Assembly: GCA_964023275.1 (NCBI GenBank)
Contig: OZ029921.1
Location: 10,609,306-10,673,305, forward strand
Reading direction: 5' to 3'
From: Norana najaformis
Lineage: Eukaryota > Annelida > Clitellata > Crassiclitellata > Hormogastridae
DNA: 64,000 nt
A program made the translations under genes and the position numbers. The notes beneath the pieces are model-generated. The model did no database searches. It saw only the letters and a list, made by a program, of their open reading frames with translations, and was not told the DNA's origin. Of the stretch, positions 33,700-45,300 are shown piece after piece (position 1 is the stretch's first letter; every line of letters starts with the position of its first letter).

Positions 33700-36345
33700 C
33701 TCGTAAGAAAGCCCTTTCTGTTATCTTATCCAACCGGCCATGTCGTCTGTTCTCGCCATACTCCCGTTTCTCCAATTCTACACTTGGGTGGAAAACACGC
33801 TGGAATTACTATGTTGCTTTTTTACATTCTGTTGGTTCCTTTTGGTTACAATGAGTTAAACCCAGGTCCTCACCGTCTTGAAATTATTAATTTCTGACAT
33901 CTTAATAACAATTCTTTTGGGAATAAGTTGGTATCTTCAAAAATACATATCAGATAATCCGGTTGATATTCATGCTTTCAACGAAACGTGGTTCCTTCAG
34001 TCTGATACACCTCGTTTCTTTTCGAACATGATTCCTCCATCCTTTTCTCTCCTAAATGAACCTCGGTTGAATAAAATTGATGGAGGAGTTGCCTGTTTTT
34101 AACAAATCACCTGAAACTTGCTCGCTTTCCTTCACCTCCAAAGTCATTTGAAAGCCTTATTGCTAAGTAAGTAATGCACATTTATTAATTGCTACATTTC
34201 TACACTGAACGGTGGAAATCGGCGCCTCATTTTCTTTTATGTTTACCGTCCGCCCTTCCTTTCACTTTCTTATTTTTTTCCTGAATTCCAACCACTGTTT
34301 GAATTCCTTGTTTCTTCTCCTTTTGAACTTATAATTACCGTCGACTTTAGTATACATATTGACACTAAAATTGTTGGATCTCCTCTCTGGCTTTGGTCTG
34401 ATGCAGCCCGTCTCCTTCCCTACTCATAGCATGGGCCATAACTTGATCTTCTTATAACCCAGTCCAGCTGTTCTGCTGTTACGGATATCTCTTCTTCGGA
34501 GTTATATTTGTGTGGCCATACAGCCATTACTGCTCAGGTTTCATTCCACTATAAGCCCCCCTAGAGTGGCGCCACTAGGCTTGTTACACCGGCCATGGCT
34601 ATCTCGACCAATTTTTTTATTGTTTTTGTAGACATAACTGTTACATAGTCATGTTTTAGCGCGTTTGTGAGGTTCCCAAAAGGCACTATATAAATAGCCA
34701 GATACATACATACATACATACATCCCATTTACTCTTTTATCACTTAAAATCCTCAACGTTTCCACCTCCAAAACTATCTTTCTCCCTGTAGTCTTGCCCA
34801 GCCCAAACATCTACCGAACAGACGGTAAACAGGATCCTTCACTAAACTGACAAATGCAATATAATTATTACCTTGCTCTTTATCGCAATCTTCCTTCGCT
34901 GATAGGTTCTTGCGCGTCTATTCTGACAAGATCTCGGATTAACTTTTCCATCGTTCCTTCATCGGGAAGCTTTTCATACCCTAAATCTTTTCCACTGGTT
35001 TTCAGTTTGCGCCAGCTAACAAACCACTGAGATTCGTTATCTAATTTTCTCATCTCCTGATAAACAATGTGCCATGGCCGCATTCCTACCGTCCTTCTGA
35101 AAGAATGCTTCAATGTCTTGGGCCCAATCGTTACATCCATCGTCAACCTCTCTCTCGCTGAACACTTCTTTTCCGTCCGTTTCGCCCATGCCATAGTTTA
35201 CCTATTCCTAAAAGCCATCTCTCCCCTCTAACTACTCTTAACCTCCTTGACCTATCTGCTGCTTTTGATACTGTTGATCATGGCATCCTCCTTCACCGCC
35301 TCGAACACTGGTTTGGTCTTTCTGGTTCCTCTCTCCGTTGGTTCACATCTTACCTGGACCATCGTACTCAGTCCGTATCAACCAACTCACTTCTGCGCCT
35401 ACTGTCTTAAATTGTAGCTTTCTACAAGGTTCTGAAAAGGGTCGACTTCTGTTTATATTGCATACCACTCCACTCGGTTCATTACTTACTTACTTAGCTC
35501 TTTCTTTGCTGCCACTTGATGATACCCAGCTATTCCTTTCATTCAATAGTAGCATATCCAATCTTGCTGTCCAACAACTTGCTTTAGTTTTTGGAATGCT
35601 AGTAATAAACTTCTTCTGATTCCTTCAAACACCGAATTTCTTTTTTCTAGGCACAAGCCAACAACTCCAGAAAATTTGATTGCCTTACGTTTGTTCAGCT
35701 GGTTGGCTTGCTTGTCAATCGTACTGAATGCACATGCAGTCTAGGCATAATATTTGACCCTCTGTACTTTTTATTTATGCTGGCTTCATATGCGAAGCAG
35801 CTCAATTTCACAAACGGAATATTCGTAGAATCAGATCTATTTTTGCGTCATACAGTCTTAATCTCACTAGCTAATACTTTAGTTTCCATCAGCCTTGACT
35901 ACTGTAACTCTGTTTGTATTGGCATAAAGAAAAGAGACCTGCACAAACTACAAATAGTTCAAAACTCTCTCGCCAGAGCCACAACAAAAATACCTAAGTA
36001 GTAGCATATTACACCAATACTGCATTCGTTACACTAGTTGCGCATCGTGCAAAAAGCAGGTTTAAACTCTGTCTTATAGTTCACCAAGTACTACATTAAA
36101 ATCAGCCAAATCATCTCTTCTCCACGGTCAACCGTCTTACCAACAAATACTGCAGTCGTTCAATGGGAACTATGGCTCTTGTGCCTCTTACCAGGAAAGT
36201 GTTGGATTCTCGTGCGTTCTTGGTTGTTGGTTCACGGCTTCATCATTCACTGTCAAGTTCTATTCGTTCTGTCAGTTCTCTGATGTCCTTCAGGCGTAAA
36301 CTTAAGACTTCTCTTTTAACTTCCTTATCCATCATAGCGTAACTT
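33700..36345 (+). mobile_element. Long CR1-like LINE (endonuclease plus RT), decayed
   Basis: Plus-strand parts in order are as follows. The ORF2 start motif ELNPGPHR (near 33850). Endonuclease: YISDNPVDIHAFNETWF, IPPSFSLLNEPRLNK and GGVACF, then SPFELIITVDFSIHIDTK, where GDFN reads VDFS. A pre-RT region is heavily decayed. [42 protein letters not shown] and RTQSV. Late RT: ISLDYCNSVCIGIKKRDLHK and LQIVQNSLARATTK. The C terminus reads LKTSLLTSLSI. A SINE-like end is inserted at about 34565-34730. Many frame breaks make it inactive. It is the longest LINE of the window. Confidence 0.85.
34565..34730 (+). mobile_element. SINE/LINE 3'-end-like insertion inside the LINE
   Basis: The LINE reading is interrupted after FHYKPP by a segment ending TTTAGCGCGTTTGTGAGGTT and AAAAGGCACTATATAAATAG, then a (CATA)n tail. 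The module '..GCGCTT..AAAAGCGCTATATAAAT..' recurs at 52830-52940. The terminal tetranucleotide run marks its 3' end. The class is not certain. Confidence 0.5.
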
Positions 36346-36359
36346 CTGGTTTCTCTGAC

Positions 36360-36945
36360 CTATCAGGTCGATATCCAGAAGGTCAGTCCGCACGACAGAG
36401 AGGCAGCCTATGGTGGATAAGCAATTCGAAACGGGTAAGTTTTAAGCTGAGAACGAAATGACAGAAGCGACTGAGCAGAACGAACAGACACAGGGAGGGA
36501 ATTCCAGGATTTTGGTCCAGCAACCGAAAAAGCCCGTTTACCCAGAACAGTTCTAGCCCAAGGTATGACCAGAGAAAGACAATCAGATGACCTTGCAGAA
36601 TAAGGGGAATAAGGACTGATTTCAAGGATTGTGGTTGGCCGTTGTTCAATGTTTTATAAACTGTAAGTCCTAATTCGAAACAAATTCTTTACTTAACAGG
36701 AAGCCAATGTAAAGATTTAAGCACAGGGGTTATATGCTCATATTTAGAAGTATTTGTTGTGGCTCTAGCCAAGGAGTTCTGAACACTTTGGAGTTTCTGC
36801 ATGTTGATTTAGTGATACCAACAAGAATGGAGTTACAATAGTCAAGGCGACTGGAGACCAATGCGTTAGCTAAGGATATTCTGGAAGACATGGGGACATA
36901 ATGCCTAATTCTGCGTATGTAAGTGGTAAAGTTATACATCTTTAG
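36360..36945 (-). mobile_element. Family A CR1-like LINE, 3' part
   Basis: The minus strand encodes YIRRIRHYVPMSSRISLANA and LVSSRLDYCNSILVGITKS. The C-terminal region follows (GLFRLLDQN/NGQPQSLKSVLIP and LVIPW-like pieces in shifting frames). It then enters the family A 3' UTR (GACAGAGAGGCAGCCTATGG). It lies tail to tail with the plus-strand LINE that ends about 15 bp away. It lacks the extreme 3' tail seen at 21414. Confidence 0.8.
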
Positions 36946-37848
36946 CCAATTATTAAACTTTTTGTCTAACAGATACGCCTAATAAACATATTTTATATAT
37001 GCCTAGTTCATTAAAGTGCTAACCGACTTTTTAAAATCAAACTGTCTATTCTTAGCTTTCAGACATTTACAGACATCTTGTCACGTCAATTAATTATGCT
37101 TTGCGGCTGGTTTGACCAGTATTACACAATGATTTACAACCACACGTTGGGTCTTAAGGACTGCTTCTGCTTGAAGCGCTTCATAGGTTCGGTTCTTAGG
37201 TTGTCTAATTTGCCTGCTAATTTCTAGAAAGACATGGTTGCAGTATCATTTGCATTTAAATTAGGCCTTTGTGGTTGGCCTTTGTGGTTGGCCTCTGGTT
37301 CGTCGAATTGATTTAAGAAAATATTAGTGTCATCTATGGAAAACCTATTGTTTACAGTATTTGAGAACTCAGTCAGTGCCAGTTGATATGTGGAAGGTCA
37401 TGCCTGCGAGAACAGCAGAGTCATACCAAAATTCCGGAGATATTTATCCAAATGTCTCTTCTTAAAATTCAACCAAAAAATGAGAAAGAAGAGGCAGAGA
37501 AAGACGAAAGAAGGGAAGGGGCAACAGCCATTGGTCGGAATAACATGGAGAAAAAAGCAACTATAAATGAGGCGGTCGAATTTAAGACTCCAGTAATTGA
37601 GAGATGTTTACGTCTTTGCGAAAGATATAACAGAGAAAGAGCAGAAGGAAGAAGAAATCCATAAATAGGAAGCGACAGCTAAGATGTATCCCTCTCTCAG
37701 TCCCTCCCTCTAAATTTAGAGAGCCAGTGCAAAGACCATAGAAGAGATGTGCAAGGATGGGTCAAGGAGGACCATTCTGGTCGTGCCCACTTCTAACCCT
37801 TAAAGACCTAAACTCTTATGAGAAGAAGAGCTGTGACACCCTCTGTAT

Positions 37849-37850
<2 letters not shown>
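36946..37850. other. No recognised feature
   Basis: A 93-codon plus-strand frame (37383-37664), rich in Lys and Glu, has no recognisable domain. Confidence 0.35.
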
Positions 37851-37851
<1 letters not shown>

Positions 37852-37936
<85 letters not shown>

Positions 37937-37945
37937 AGAAGAGAG

Positions 37946-38018
<73 letters not shown>
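37852..38018. repeat. (GA)n microsatellite, about 165 bp
   Basis: GA dinucleotides with a few GG and AAGA interruptions. It makes RE-rich and LS-rich artefact frames. Confidence 0.98.
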
Positions 38019-38019
<1 letters not shown>

Positions 38020-38231
38020 GCAAATGAAGAAATACAAGCGAATGAGATAGAATTTTTCAAATGCGTCCAGGTCGCTGCAACGGGATATAGAGTCAAAGAG
38101 AATTGATTTTCTCTTGACCTACAAAATGTTAACGCTACCCGTCCATTGGGAGAATAATCCATCTAATGAAATCTAAAGAGTTCTATAGCGCCGTTATCAT
38201 AATGCCCATTGGCGTTCATTTGCTGTCAGTG

Positions 38232-38305
38232 CCTCTGTCTGTCTGTCTGTCCGTCTATCGGTCTGTCTGTCTGTATGTGTGTATGTCTGTTTGTTTGTGT
38301 CTGCC
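38232..38305. repeat. (TCTG)n microsatellite
   Basis: TCTG units with interruptions over about 70 bp. Confidence 0.9.
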
Positions 38306-39875
38306 AGACTAAGCCTATCATTTCATCGACTTTCCTGTCTGCTTCGTTCTCTGCTGTCTGTCTGTCGCTGGGTCTCAATGTCTCTACGTGTTTCACTGAA
38401 TCTGAAGAGTGACAACCGACTGAGTTAGGAAGATAGGGAAGAGGGAAGAAGATGGCAAGAGAAGAGGAATGGAGAGCAGAAGTAGAAAACGAAAGGGCTG
38501 GCGTGAGGCAGGAGAGTAGGAGGCAGGAAAGGACACTTCCGATGCTTATCACTTGCCATCAGAAGAATGACGAAGAGATTTATCTCATTTCTCTAATGGA
38601 ATTTGTCTGATGACCGACCGTATGTTGGACGAATACAGGAATCTTGTCAACCATGGCACAAGACGAATGACAGCCAACCGGACACTTCGCAGCAGTTGCA
38701 GCAGCCTTTGTCACGGTTTTACTAGTGGAGAATATGGAGTGGCCTAAGGGACATACACGCCCTCATGCTTCGCTGGCAGATGTACAGGCTGTAGCATACA
38801 TTAATGCATACAAATTTTTCCATTCGTTTCAGGCATTTTTTCAAACGTCTGTTGTAGCGTTTTGAAAAGATAAGAGGACAGCAAAGAATAGACCTGTAAA
38901 AGCATAGACGTAGTTTTCGGGGGTCACAGGGTACTCGTACCTTCCATTTTTTTCAAATCCTGAATTAACAATGCCAATTAAGTTTAGTTTGAGCCTGCAT
39001 TTAGTAACAGACGTTCAAATTACAATTAAAACTGGCTTCTTTCCACGAACACAAAAAACCGCTATGATTCAATGTTCATCTGATCTGGTTTTCAGGCCGA
39101 ACAAGAAGGGGGTCGGTGGTCGTTGATTCCGGGACCGTAATTTTCTAATGAGCCCGGCAGTCCAGCAGTCTCGTTTGCTTTAAAACAAGCTAGGTGTATT
39201 TCAAAGTCTGTAATCTCTTTACCTCTGAGAAATATTTTAAGTACTCAGGTTAACATCATTTTGTTGAAAACGGCCGCATCATAGTTGCAGGTTGCCTTGG
39301 TTGAATCGACATCACAGCTTCTTCCGGCTGAAAAACCTCAACTTCTGAAGATCAGTCAATGCTGACTCGGGTGTCGGTGGAACAGACGAGGTTGCAGAAA
39401 AAGATGGTTAACGACGAGATAAAACAAGTGCGCTAATAATTGTATATGGATGGAGGAAATGAAATATAATCAGTAGTCTACGGATCTTTTGCAGTTTTAC
39501 AGTCACCTTGGCTAAGGCAGAACGCTCCTTCAGCACACTGGCCAGAGCTAAAACTGTTAAAATATATCAAGATCAGCAATGTGTTAGGAGCTGATTAACT
39601 GTTTGGGAATACAATGAATTCAGGTGCGCTCAGCAAAACATTAGACTTTGATTTCTGTTGTAAATTTTTGATGATAATTACAGCTCATAAAAGTTTAGAT
39701 ACTGGATAGCGACTGTTTTATTCAGTAGAATTGTCGCGCCCCTTGAAACGCTATCAAGTATTTTAATTTTGTATACGATTTTACATAACATCAAAATCTC
39801 TTAGAGGTAAGTTTATGTCATTATTGTTTAACGGTTACCTGAAACTGGCTCCAGTCATCTCAACCAGTCTACTTT
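38306..39875. other. No recognised feature
   Basis: I see no coding or repeat signal, except CGCGCCCCTTGAA..CTATCAAGTATTTTAA near 39735, which resembles short LINE-tail text near 45240 and 45590. Confidence 0.35.
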
Positions 39876-39879
39876 TCGT

Positions 39880-40590
39880 CATTTCTTTACAATACAACCA
39901 CTCCTCTCAACCCGCTCCTTTTCTTTCTTTACTTTTACGCGTATACGATTCCTCGCTCCCCCGATGGACACATGGCGTGCTAACAAATGTCTCACATACT
40001 TACATTTCCTTCCTAACACTTCTGCGCCTCCTGTCACCTCATCCTTAAATTTTAGCAATTCGATCCACAGCTCAGGCTACTTCACCACTTTGGACAAGCT
40101 TCCAGCTGAATTACACCATCTACTTGACCCATCCTATCAGAGCCCTTTGAAATCTCTATAGCAGCTCTTTCACTCAAAGCTTAAAACATTCGTTTTGAAT
40201 AAATCCAGAACCGGATTACCCAATCTAGGTAAGCTGCCTAGGGACCCCGCAGCAGCAAGAGCCTCATCCGACGGTGCCTACACTTTTTGGAGGAAATAGG
40301 AAGGGTGGGAGGAAGGGAAGGTGAGGGTCCTACATTGCCTTGTGCCCACGAGGGGCTCATTTGCCCTAATCCGGGCCTAAACAATTCCTATCCTGATTTC
40401 TCCTCTTCTCTTTATTTCTCTCGCTGGCACCTGATTCTGATTCTCCAGCTACCTGACCTTCGGATCTCGGCCTCAAACCGAACCTGACATCCTGCCTATC
40501 GATTTTGCTTTGACTGAGCGCCTGTAAATGAGCTGGTTCCCGAGACTTTTTGGCGTTGATACATTTGGAGATTACAATTACGATCACGTG
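39880..40590 (+). mobile_element. Family B CR1-like LINE, plus-strand copy
   Basis: The plus strand encodes a decayed C terminus (NTSAPPVTSSLNFSN, LDKLPAELHHLLDPSYQ, LKTFVLNK). Family B 3' UTR text follows (GCGCCTGTAAATGAGCTGGT, TCCCGAGACTTTTTGGCG, GGAGATTACAATTACGATCA). It is the only recognised family B copy in plus orientation. Frame breaks and a diverged tail suggest an older copy. Confidence 0.75.
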
Positions 40591-40795
40591 TTTTGTATGG
40601 AGTCCTGTTATGAAGAACTTTTATATAGGCCTACTGAGTAAACAATCACAAGTGATTGCAAACCAGCGCTGGCTGTCCACCCTATGCTGGTTTGATCGTC
40701 TTGTCTAATAGCTTCTCAGGCAAGGTATTCCTATTTTTCCTGGAGGTAGGCCTACACTCGATCTCTCAAGACTTAAAACAAGTAATGAGAATTAT

Positions 40796-40799
40796 TATT

Positions 40800-40833
<34 letters not shown>

Positions 40834-40846
40834 CATCATCATCATG
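40796..40846. repeat. (ATC)n microsatellite
   Basis: ATT then ATC triplets over about 50 bp. Confidence 0.95.
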
Positions 40847-41749
40847 AATGTCGATAAACGTCGTCGTTATAATTACGTGATAGTCGCAAAAGGGGAAAGA
40901 TGGGGAAAATATGTACCCGCCACTTTCTAGACTAGAACTACGCCCCTGTATGAAAGTGATAGAGCCAGCGTGGAATCTGGACTTTGATTTCCTTCATCCG
41001 TATAACGTTGACCCTTTATACATTGGCTATGGCCAAACCAGCTTCATCGTTATTCAGTTTACTCGGCTGTCAGTACCACCGACTTTCAAGCAGTCAGCGC
41101 GAAGGTCTCGGTGACTGGTAAGACCTTCAGAAGTTGGCCTATACTCGACCTGTTGGTCATGATGGCGATGAAACCAAGGCAACCAGCTAAACCGAGGTTT
41201 TCTACAAACTGACGCCGACTTCCTAACTTCGTTAGTTATATCTCTGAACACCACTTCAGAAGTAATGGATGACAGGCTTTAGCATATGCCATGAACTCCT
41301 ATATAATACATAGGAGTCTGCATATAAGTAGCCTGGACTGTCTCAACCTGTTTTAACGGTAGCCTAGACTTCTGGGCCCTTTCAAGAAACCATGGGTCAG
41401 CGACCACTTGCCCGCATATTTGTCGGCCTGGATATATAAATAGATAAGGTTATTGTTTCCGAGTTCTCCAGATGCTCTGTGATACTATAGCCAGCCTGAT
41501 AACAGATGAATCCCTGGACAAGTCTATAGTTTCTTATCTTAAGAAAAGCCAGAAAGAATGTAAGTAGGCTACATATTTGTTATTGTATACGTATAGACAC
41601 TTGCCATTAGTCAATTAGGTATCAAAAGTTAAAGTTATCTGATTAATAAGTGGGCCTAATACTGAACAATCATGCCATCAGTTGTGATGTGCTTTCTTAA
41701 TGAACTGCTGCAATAATGAACATTTGAGACAATAGCAGTGTCATCTGTC
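40847..41749. other. No recognised feature
   Basis: I see no coding or repeat signal in this interval. Confidence 0.35.
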
Positions 41750-41950
41750 AAGTAGGCGCGATGTCCTAGTGGCTAACGTGCTGGACTATATAGCCAGAGG
41801 TTGGGGCTTCCAAATGAATCCCTGCCAGGCAGAAAGATACCTGCCGCACTAAACTCTAGGCTGTAAAATGGGTGGAATTGTCTACCACGAGACCACCTGT
41901 TACTTTTAAGCTGTAGTGACATATATCAAAAACTTAAAGTAAAGCTCCAA
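41750..41950 (+). mobile_element. Possible tRNA-derived SINE
   Basis: The sequence GCGCGATGTCCTAGTGGCTA, then ACGTGCTGGACTATATAGCC and AGAGGTTGGGGCTTC with AATCCCTGCC resembles a tRNA head. The A-box-like part is CTAGTGGCTAACG and the B box is interrupted. A GTAAAATGGGTGGAATTG-type body follows. The tail is unclear. A decayed tRNA pseudogene is the alternative. Confidence 0.45.
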
Positions 41951-42655
41951 AGTTCAAATAGCCGAAGTGACAGTCTGCATCTGTCGCCACTGTAGATTAG
42001 TACAAATGGCGTCAGCTTTTCTTAGTAGCTTTTCTTAGATTATGCAGTACATCGTGCTGTGAAATCTGGACTAGAATACAATACGAAATTCTAGAGCTAA
42101 TGCAAAGAAATACTCCAAATTAATTATTTTGGAAAAACGCTCGTCTTCAGAGGGGCTGCGCCCCTTGGCCCTCTGGTCAGGGCTATGCCTATGGACACCA
42201 CTGTGGGTTACGCCCGCAGACGCCCGTATTTCGCTCAGGGCTCGCCATGTAGCCTATACCGTTGTTGAAATCCTGGATCCGCTCTTTCTGGGGCTTTTCT
42301 CGTGTTTATTCCAAGTCTTATTATGTCTTCGTTTATACTGACTATCCAGCGCAGTCGTCCTCATTTGTTCTCTTTCCTTCGTCTTTTGCAGTACTATTGC
42401 ATTGAGTGGGAATTGGTCACCTGGTCACCCGGTCATCTGGTCACCTGGTCATCTGCTGGTCATCTGGTCACAAACTCAGCGGAGTTTTCGCTGAACGACT
42501 TCATCCATCAGACAATGACCGTCGTACACTTCACCACTTCTGATGTTTTAAGCCAAATCTAGGGCATATGCGATCGTTTCTGTGTCACAAATGTTTTTAT
42601 TGTAGAGAATTTTCATTGCTATTGGTCATCAAAATAACATCGACCTGCAACAAAA
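41951..42655. other. Unrecognised DNA with a short TGGTCA-type repeat
   Basis: TGGTCACC and TGGTCATC units repeat about six times at 42414-42470. Nothing else is recognised. Confidence 0.4.
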
Positions 42656-42657
42656 AC

Positions 42658-42716
42658 TTCCTGCCACCCTTTCTGCCACCCTTTCTGCCACCCTTTCTGC
42701 CACCTTTCTGCCACCC
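42658..42716. repeat. 12-bp tandem repeat, about 4.5 copies
   Basis: The unit TTTCTGCCACCC repeats nearly without change. Confidence 0.9.
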
Positions 42717-43334
42717 TCCCTCCTTCTGTATCTCTTCTCCTCTCCGCATTTTCCCATGCCAGTCTCCTACTTTCTGTCGCGCTTCCTCACTCTGTTTCTC
42801 TTACGACTTCTCTGTCTGGCTGTCTGTCGTGGACTGTCTCCCTTCAACTGTTTCTCTGTACCTGACTTCAGTTGGAACTGAGTGCTGCAGTTCCAGTTGA
42901 TAGGCCAGTTGCTACAAATACTTTATGCCTGAATCTCAAGGTGTTGCGCTGTTGCTATTCATTCTGTAAACCGAAAATATGCCTCGTTAGTCATTAGGCG
43001 TTAGACTGGCGAGTGTGGCAGACTACACGGGCATTTAGAAGTCTATTTTATAAGCCGTCTTTAAGCTGGTCGGTGAGAAGCGTCTTCATTTGGAGAGATT
43101 TTCTAACTAAGCACAGGAGGTCGACATGTGGGCCGCAGTCTGCATCTAAGCAGCAGTAGAATAGAACAACGAAAGACGGAAGCTGCCAACAGTGAGCCTC
43201 GGTCCATATGTCTGGCAGTCTGTTTGTCTGTATGGCTGAGTCACTGTGTTTCTTGTAGGCTGACAAAATCGAACAGATGTCACGGGTCACACCACCGACC
43301 GTTTACGACGTTCTTTCCATCGACTCTGTCGCTG
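42717..43334. other. No recognised feature
   Basis: I see nothing that can be assigned. Confidence 0.3.
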
Positions 43335-43349
43335 CCCTGCATGGTCGTC

Positions 43350-43495
43350 TCCCCTCCTCCTCCTCCTTCTCCTTCTCCTCCTCCTCTTCCTTCTCCTCCT
43401 CCTCCTCTTCCTCCTCCTCCTTCTCATCCTCCTCCTCCTACTACTCCTACTCCTCTTCCACTTCCTCCACCTCCTCCTCCTCCTCCTTCGTCGCT
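43350..43495. repeat. (TCC)n/(TTC) low-complexity run
   Basis: Pyrimidine-only triplets over about 140 bp. It gives Ser-, Pro- and Arg-rich artefact frames on both strands. Confidence 0.95.
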
Positions 43496-43654
43496 CCGCC
43501 ATCTAAGTTGAACGCCCGTTGTCAATTACCTTTGTCCGGAGTTAGCGATCCAGAAAGGCTTTTGACGCAGTCGTCCTCTTTCTAATCAACAACGACCGAC
43601 CGACTGATCTGCAGCAGAGGTGCCTTCGACATTGCCAGAGGCTAAGGCAGACAA

Positions 43655-43740
43655 AGAGACAGGGCCACTGACAGAGACAGGGCCACTGACAGAGACAGGG
43701 CCACTGACAGAGACAGGGTCACTGACAGAGACAAAGGCAG
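43655..43740. repeat. 18-bp tandem repeat, about 5 copies
   Basis: The unit AGACAGGGCCACTGACAG repeats with one or two substitutions. Confidence 0.93.
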
Positions 43741-44040
43741 GCGGCTGAAAGCGAGGCCATTGCTCGCCCCGGATTTCACATCTGTCGTTTCATCCTAAAT
43801 GCCGGGTGACGACTGACTAGAGAAGGTGGATGGGATAAAGAGGGGAGTGAAGGGGGGAAAGAAGAACAGACGCTAGCAAAGGCTACGAATGACCATAGAA
43901 ACGACACATGACAACAATAGACAACCATCAGAGATTTCGACTTGTTTTAGAGGTTAACATTTCACCGATCAACAAATGATACCAGCTATTTCCTGTACGT
44001 CTGGCTTTCTGTTTGTCTGCCTTTCCATCTGAACCTCTCT

Positions 44041-44041
44041 C

Positions 44042-44083
<42 letters not shown>
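44041..44083. repeat. (TA)n microsatellite
   Basis: Pure TA run of about 38 bp. Confidence 0.95.
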
Positions 44084-44762
44084 GTGTGTATATGTATGAA
44101 ATCTAGATGACACGGTTTAAGGCTATAGCCTAGAGGCTAGGCATAATCATCGTCTGTGTAGAATATATTCAGACCGAGAGGTGACATTCATTTTCTGTGC
44201 CTTGCCTGCTAGCTCTCTTCCATTTATAATGACCAATGTTTTGACTTTCTGTGACATCGCTTCAAGCCTCTCAACTTCTACTGTATATCACCGACCCCAT
44301 TACTCCAATGTAGCTTAGTGCTTCTGATTACACCTCTGTGGAATGTTGTGAGCCGAGTCTAATTCTTCTTTTTACCTAAAGTCGACTGTCGCCCACTTCG
44401 GACAATGTTTGTCCGAAGTTGGCCAATCCGAGTTCCAAATATTAAACACACGCATTTAATAATACATGAAACACATATTAGCTGTTGTCTCACCGCATAT
44501 GTATTTGGACTGTGACTCATGACCTGGCTGATTATAAATACGTAGATCCAGTCATTCGCTGGACAACCCTTGTTGTCGGTGACAGACTCAAAAGGATAGG
44601 AGACGAACAGACACAAACCCATAGATATGAAGGCAGACACACACACAGTCATATAAAAGCACAGAGAGATACACAGCCAAAGAGAAACAATAGCCACGCA
44701 GAGCGGCAAAAGAGACAGAAGCTCAGAACAGATACAGAGAATTGTATGTGGGTGAGACTGAG
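44084..44762. other. No recognised feature
   Basis: Open frames on both strands run into the microsatellite and have no recognisable domain. Confidence 0.35.
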
Positions 44763-44817
44763 GTAGATAGGTAGATAGATGGATGGATGAACGGGCGGAC
44801 GGGCGGGCGGACGGACG

Positions 44818-44848
<31 letters not shown>

Positions 44849-44913
44849 AGACAGAGAGACGGAGAGACAGATAGATAGATAGATAGACAGAGAGACAGAG
44901 AGACAGAGAGACG

Positions 44914-44964
<51 letters not shown>

Positions 44965-44969
44965 TGACT

Positions 44970-45050
<81 letters not shown>

Positions 45051-45052
45051 TC
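44763..45052. repeat. GATA/GACA/GACG compound microsatellite
   Basis: GGCGGACG, then GACA, GAGACAGA and about 85 bp of pure GATA. It is similar in composition to the array at 13520. Confidence 0.97.
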
Positions 45053-45149
45053 ATTTAGAAATCTAATATCATAAACATCAAAAAGAATACTCGTTGTTCT
45101 TATCAGTTTTCCCTGTGACCTCTGGTGATTAAACTATACGATCTAATGT

Positions 45150-45300
45150 TTATTCATTCATTCAGTCATTCATCCATTCATTCATTCATCCATTCAGTCA
45201 TTCATCCATTCATTTATTCATTCAGAATATTTATATAGCGCCCCTTGAAGTATTATACCCAGAGGCACTCAGTGTTGCATCTAGTGCTACTGACGTAGGC
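45150..45300. repeat. (ATTC)n run with LINE-tail-like sequence
   Basis: ATTCATTC/CATT units (45150-45225) are followed by ATATTTATATAGCGCCCCTT, then GAAGTATTATACCCAGAGGC. The 'TATATAGCGCC..TAAGTAC' text recurs at about 45585 and 45760, suggesting ends of a LINE or SINE family in minus orientation. Confidence 0.5.

Noticed and set aside
34880-35194. 104-codon minus-strand frame similar to 8510-8722
   Set aside because: Both are antisense shadows of the same LINE reverse transcriptase region. The similarity confirms the LINE, not a gene.
37757-38162. Arg-Glu and Leu-Ser repeat frames
   Set aside because: Translation of the (GA)n microsatellite.
43128-43585. Ser- or Pro-rich frames, and the Arg-rich complement
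   Set aside because: Translation of a pyrimidine triplet repeat in different frames.
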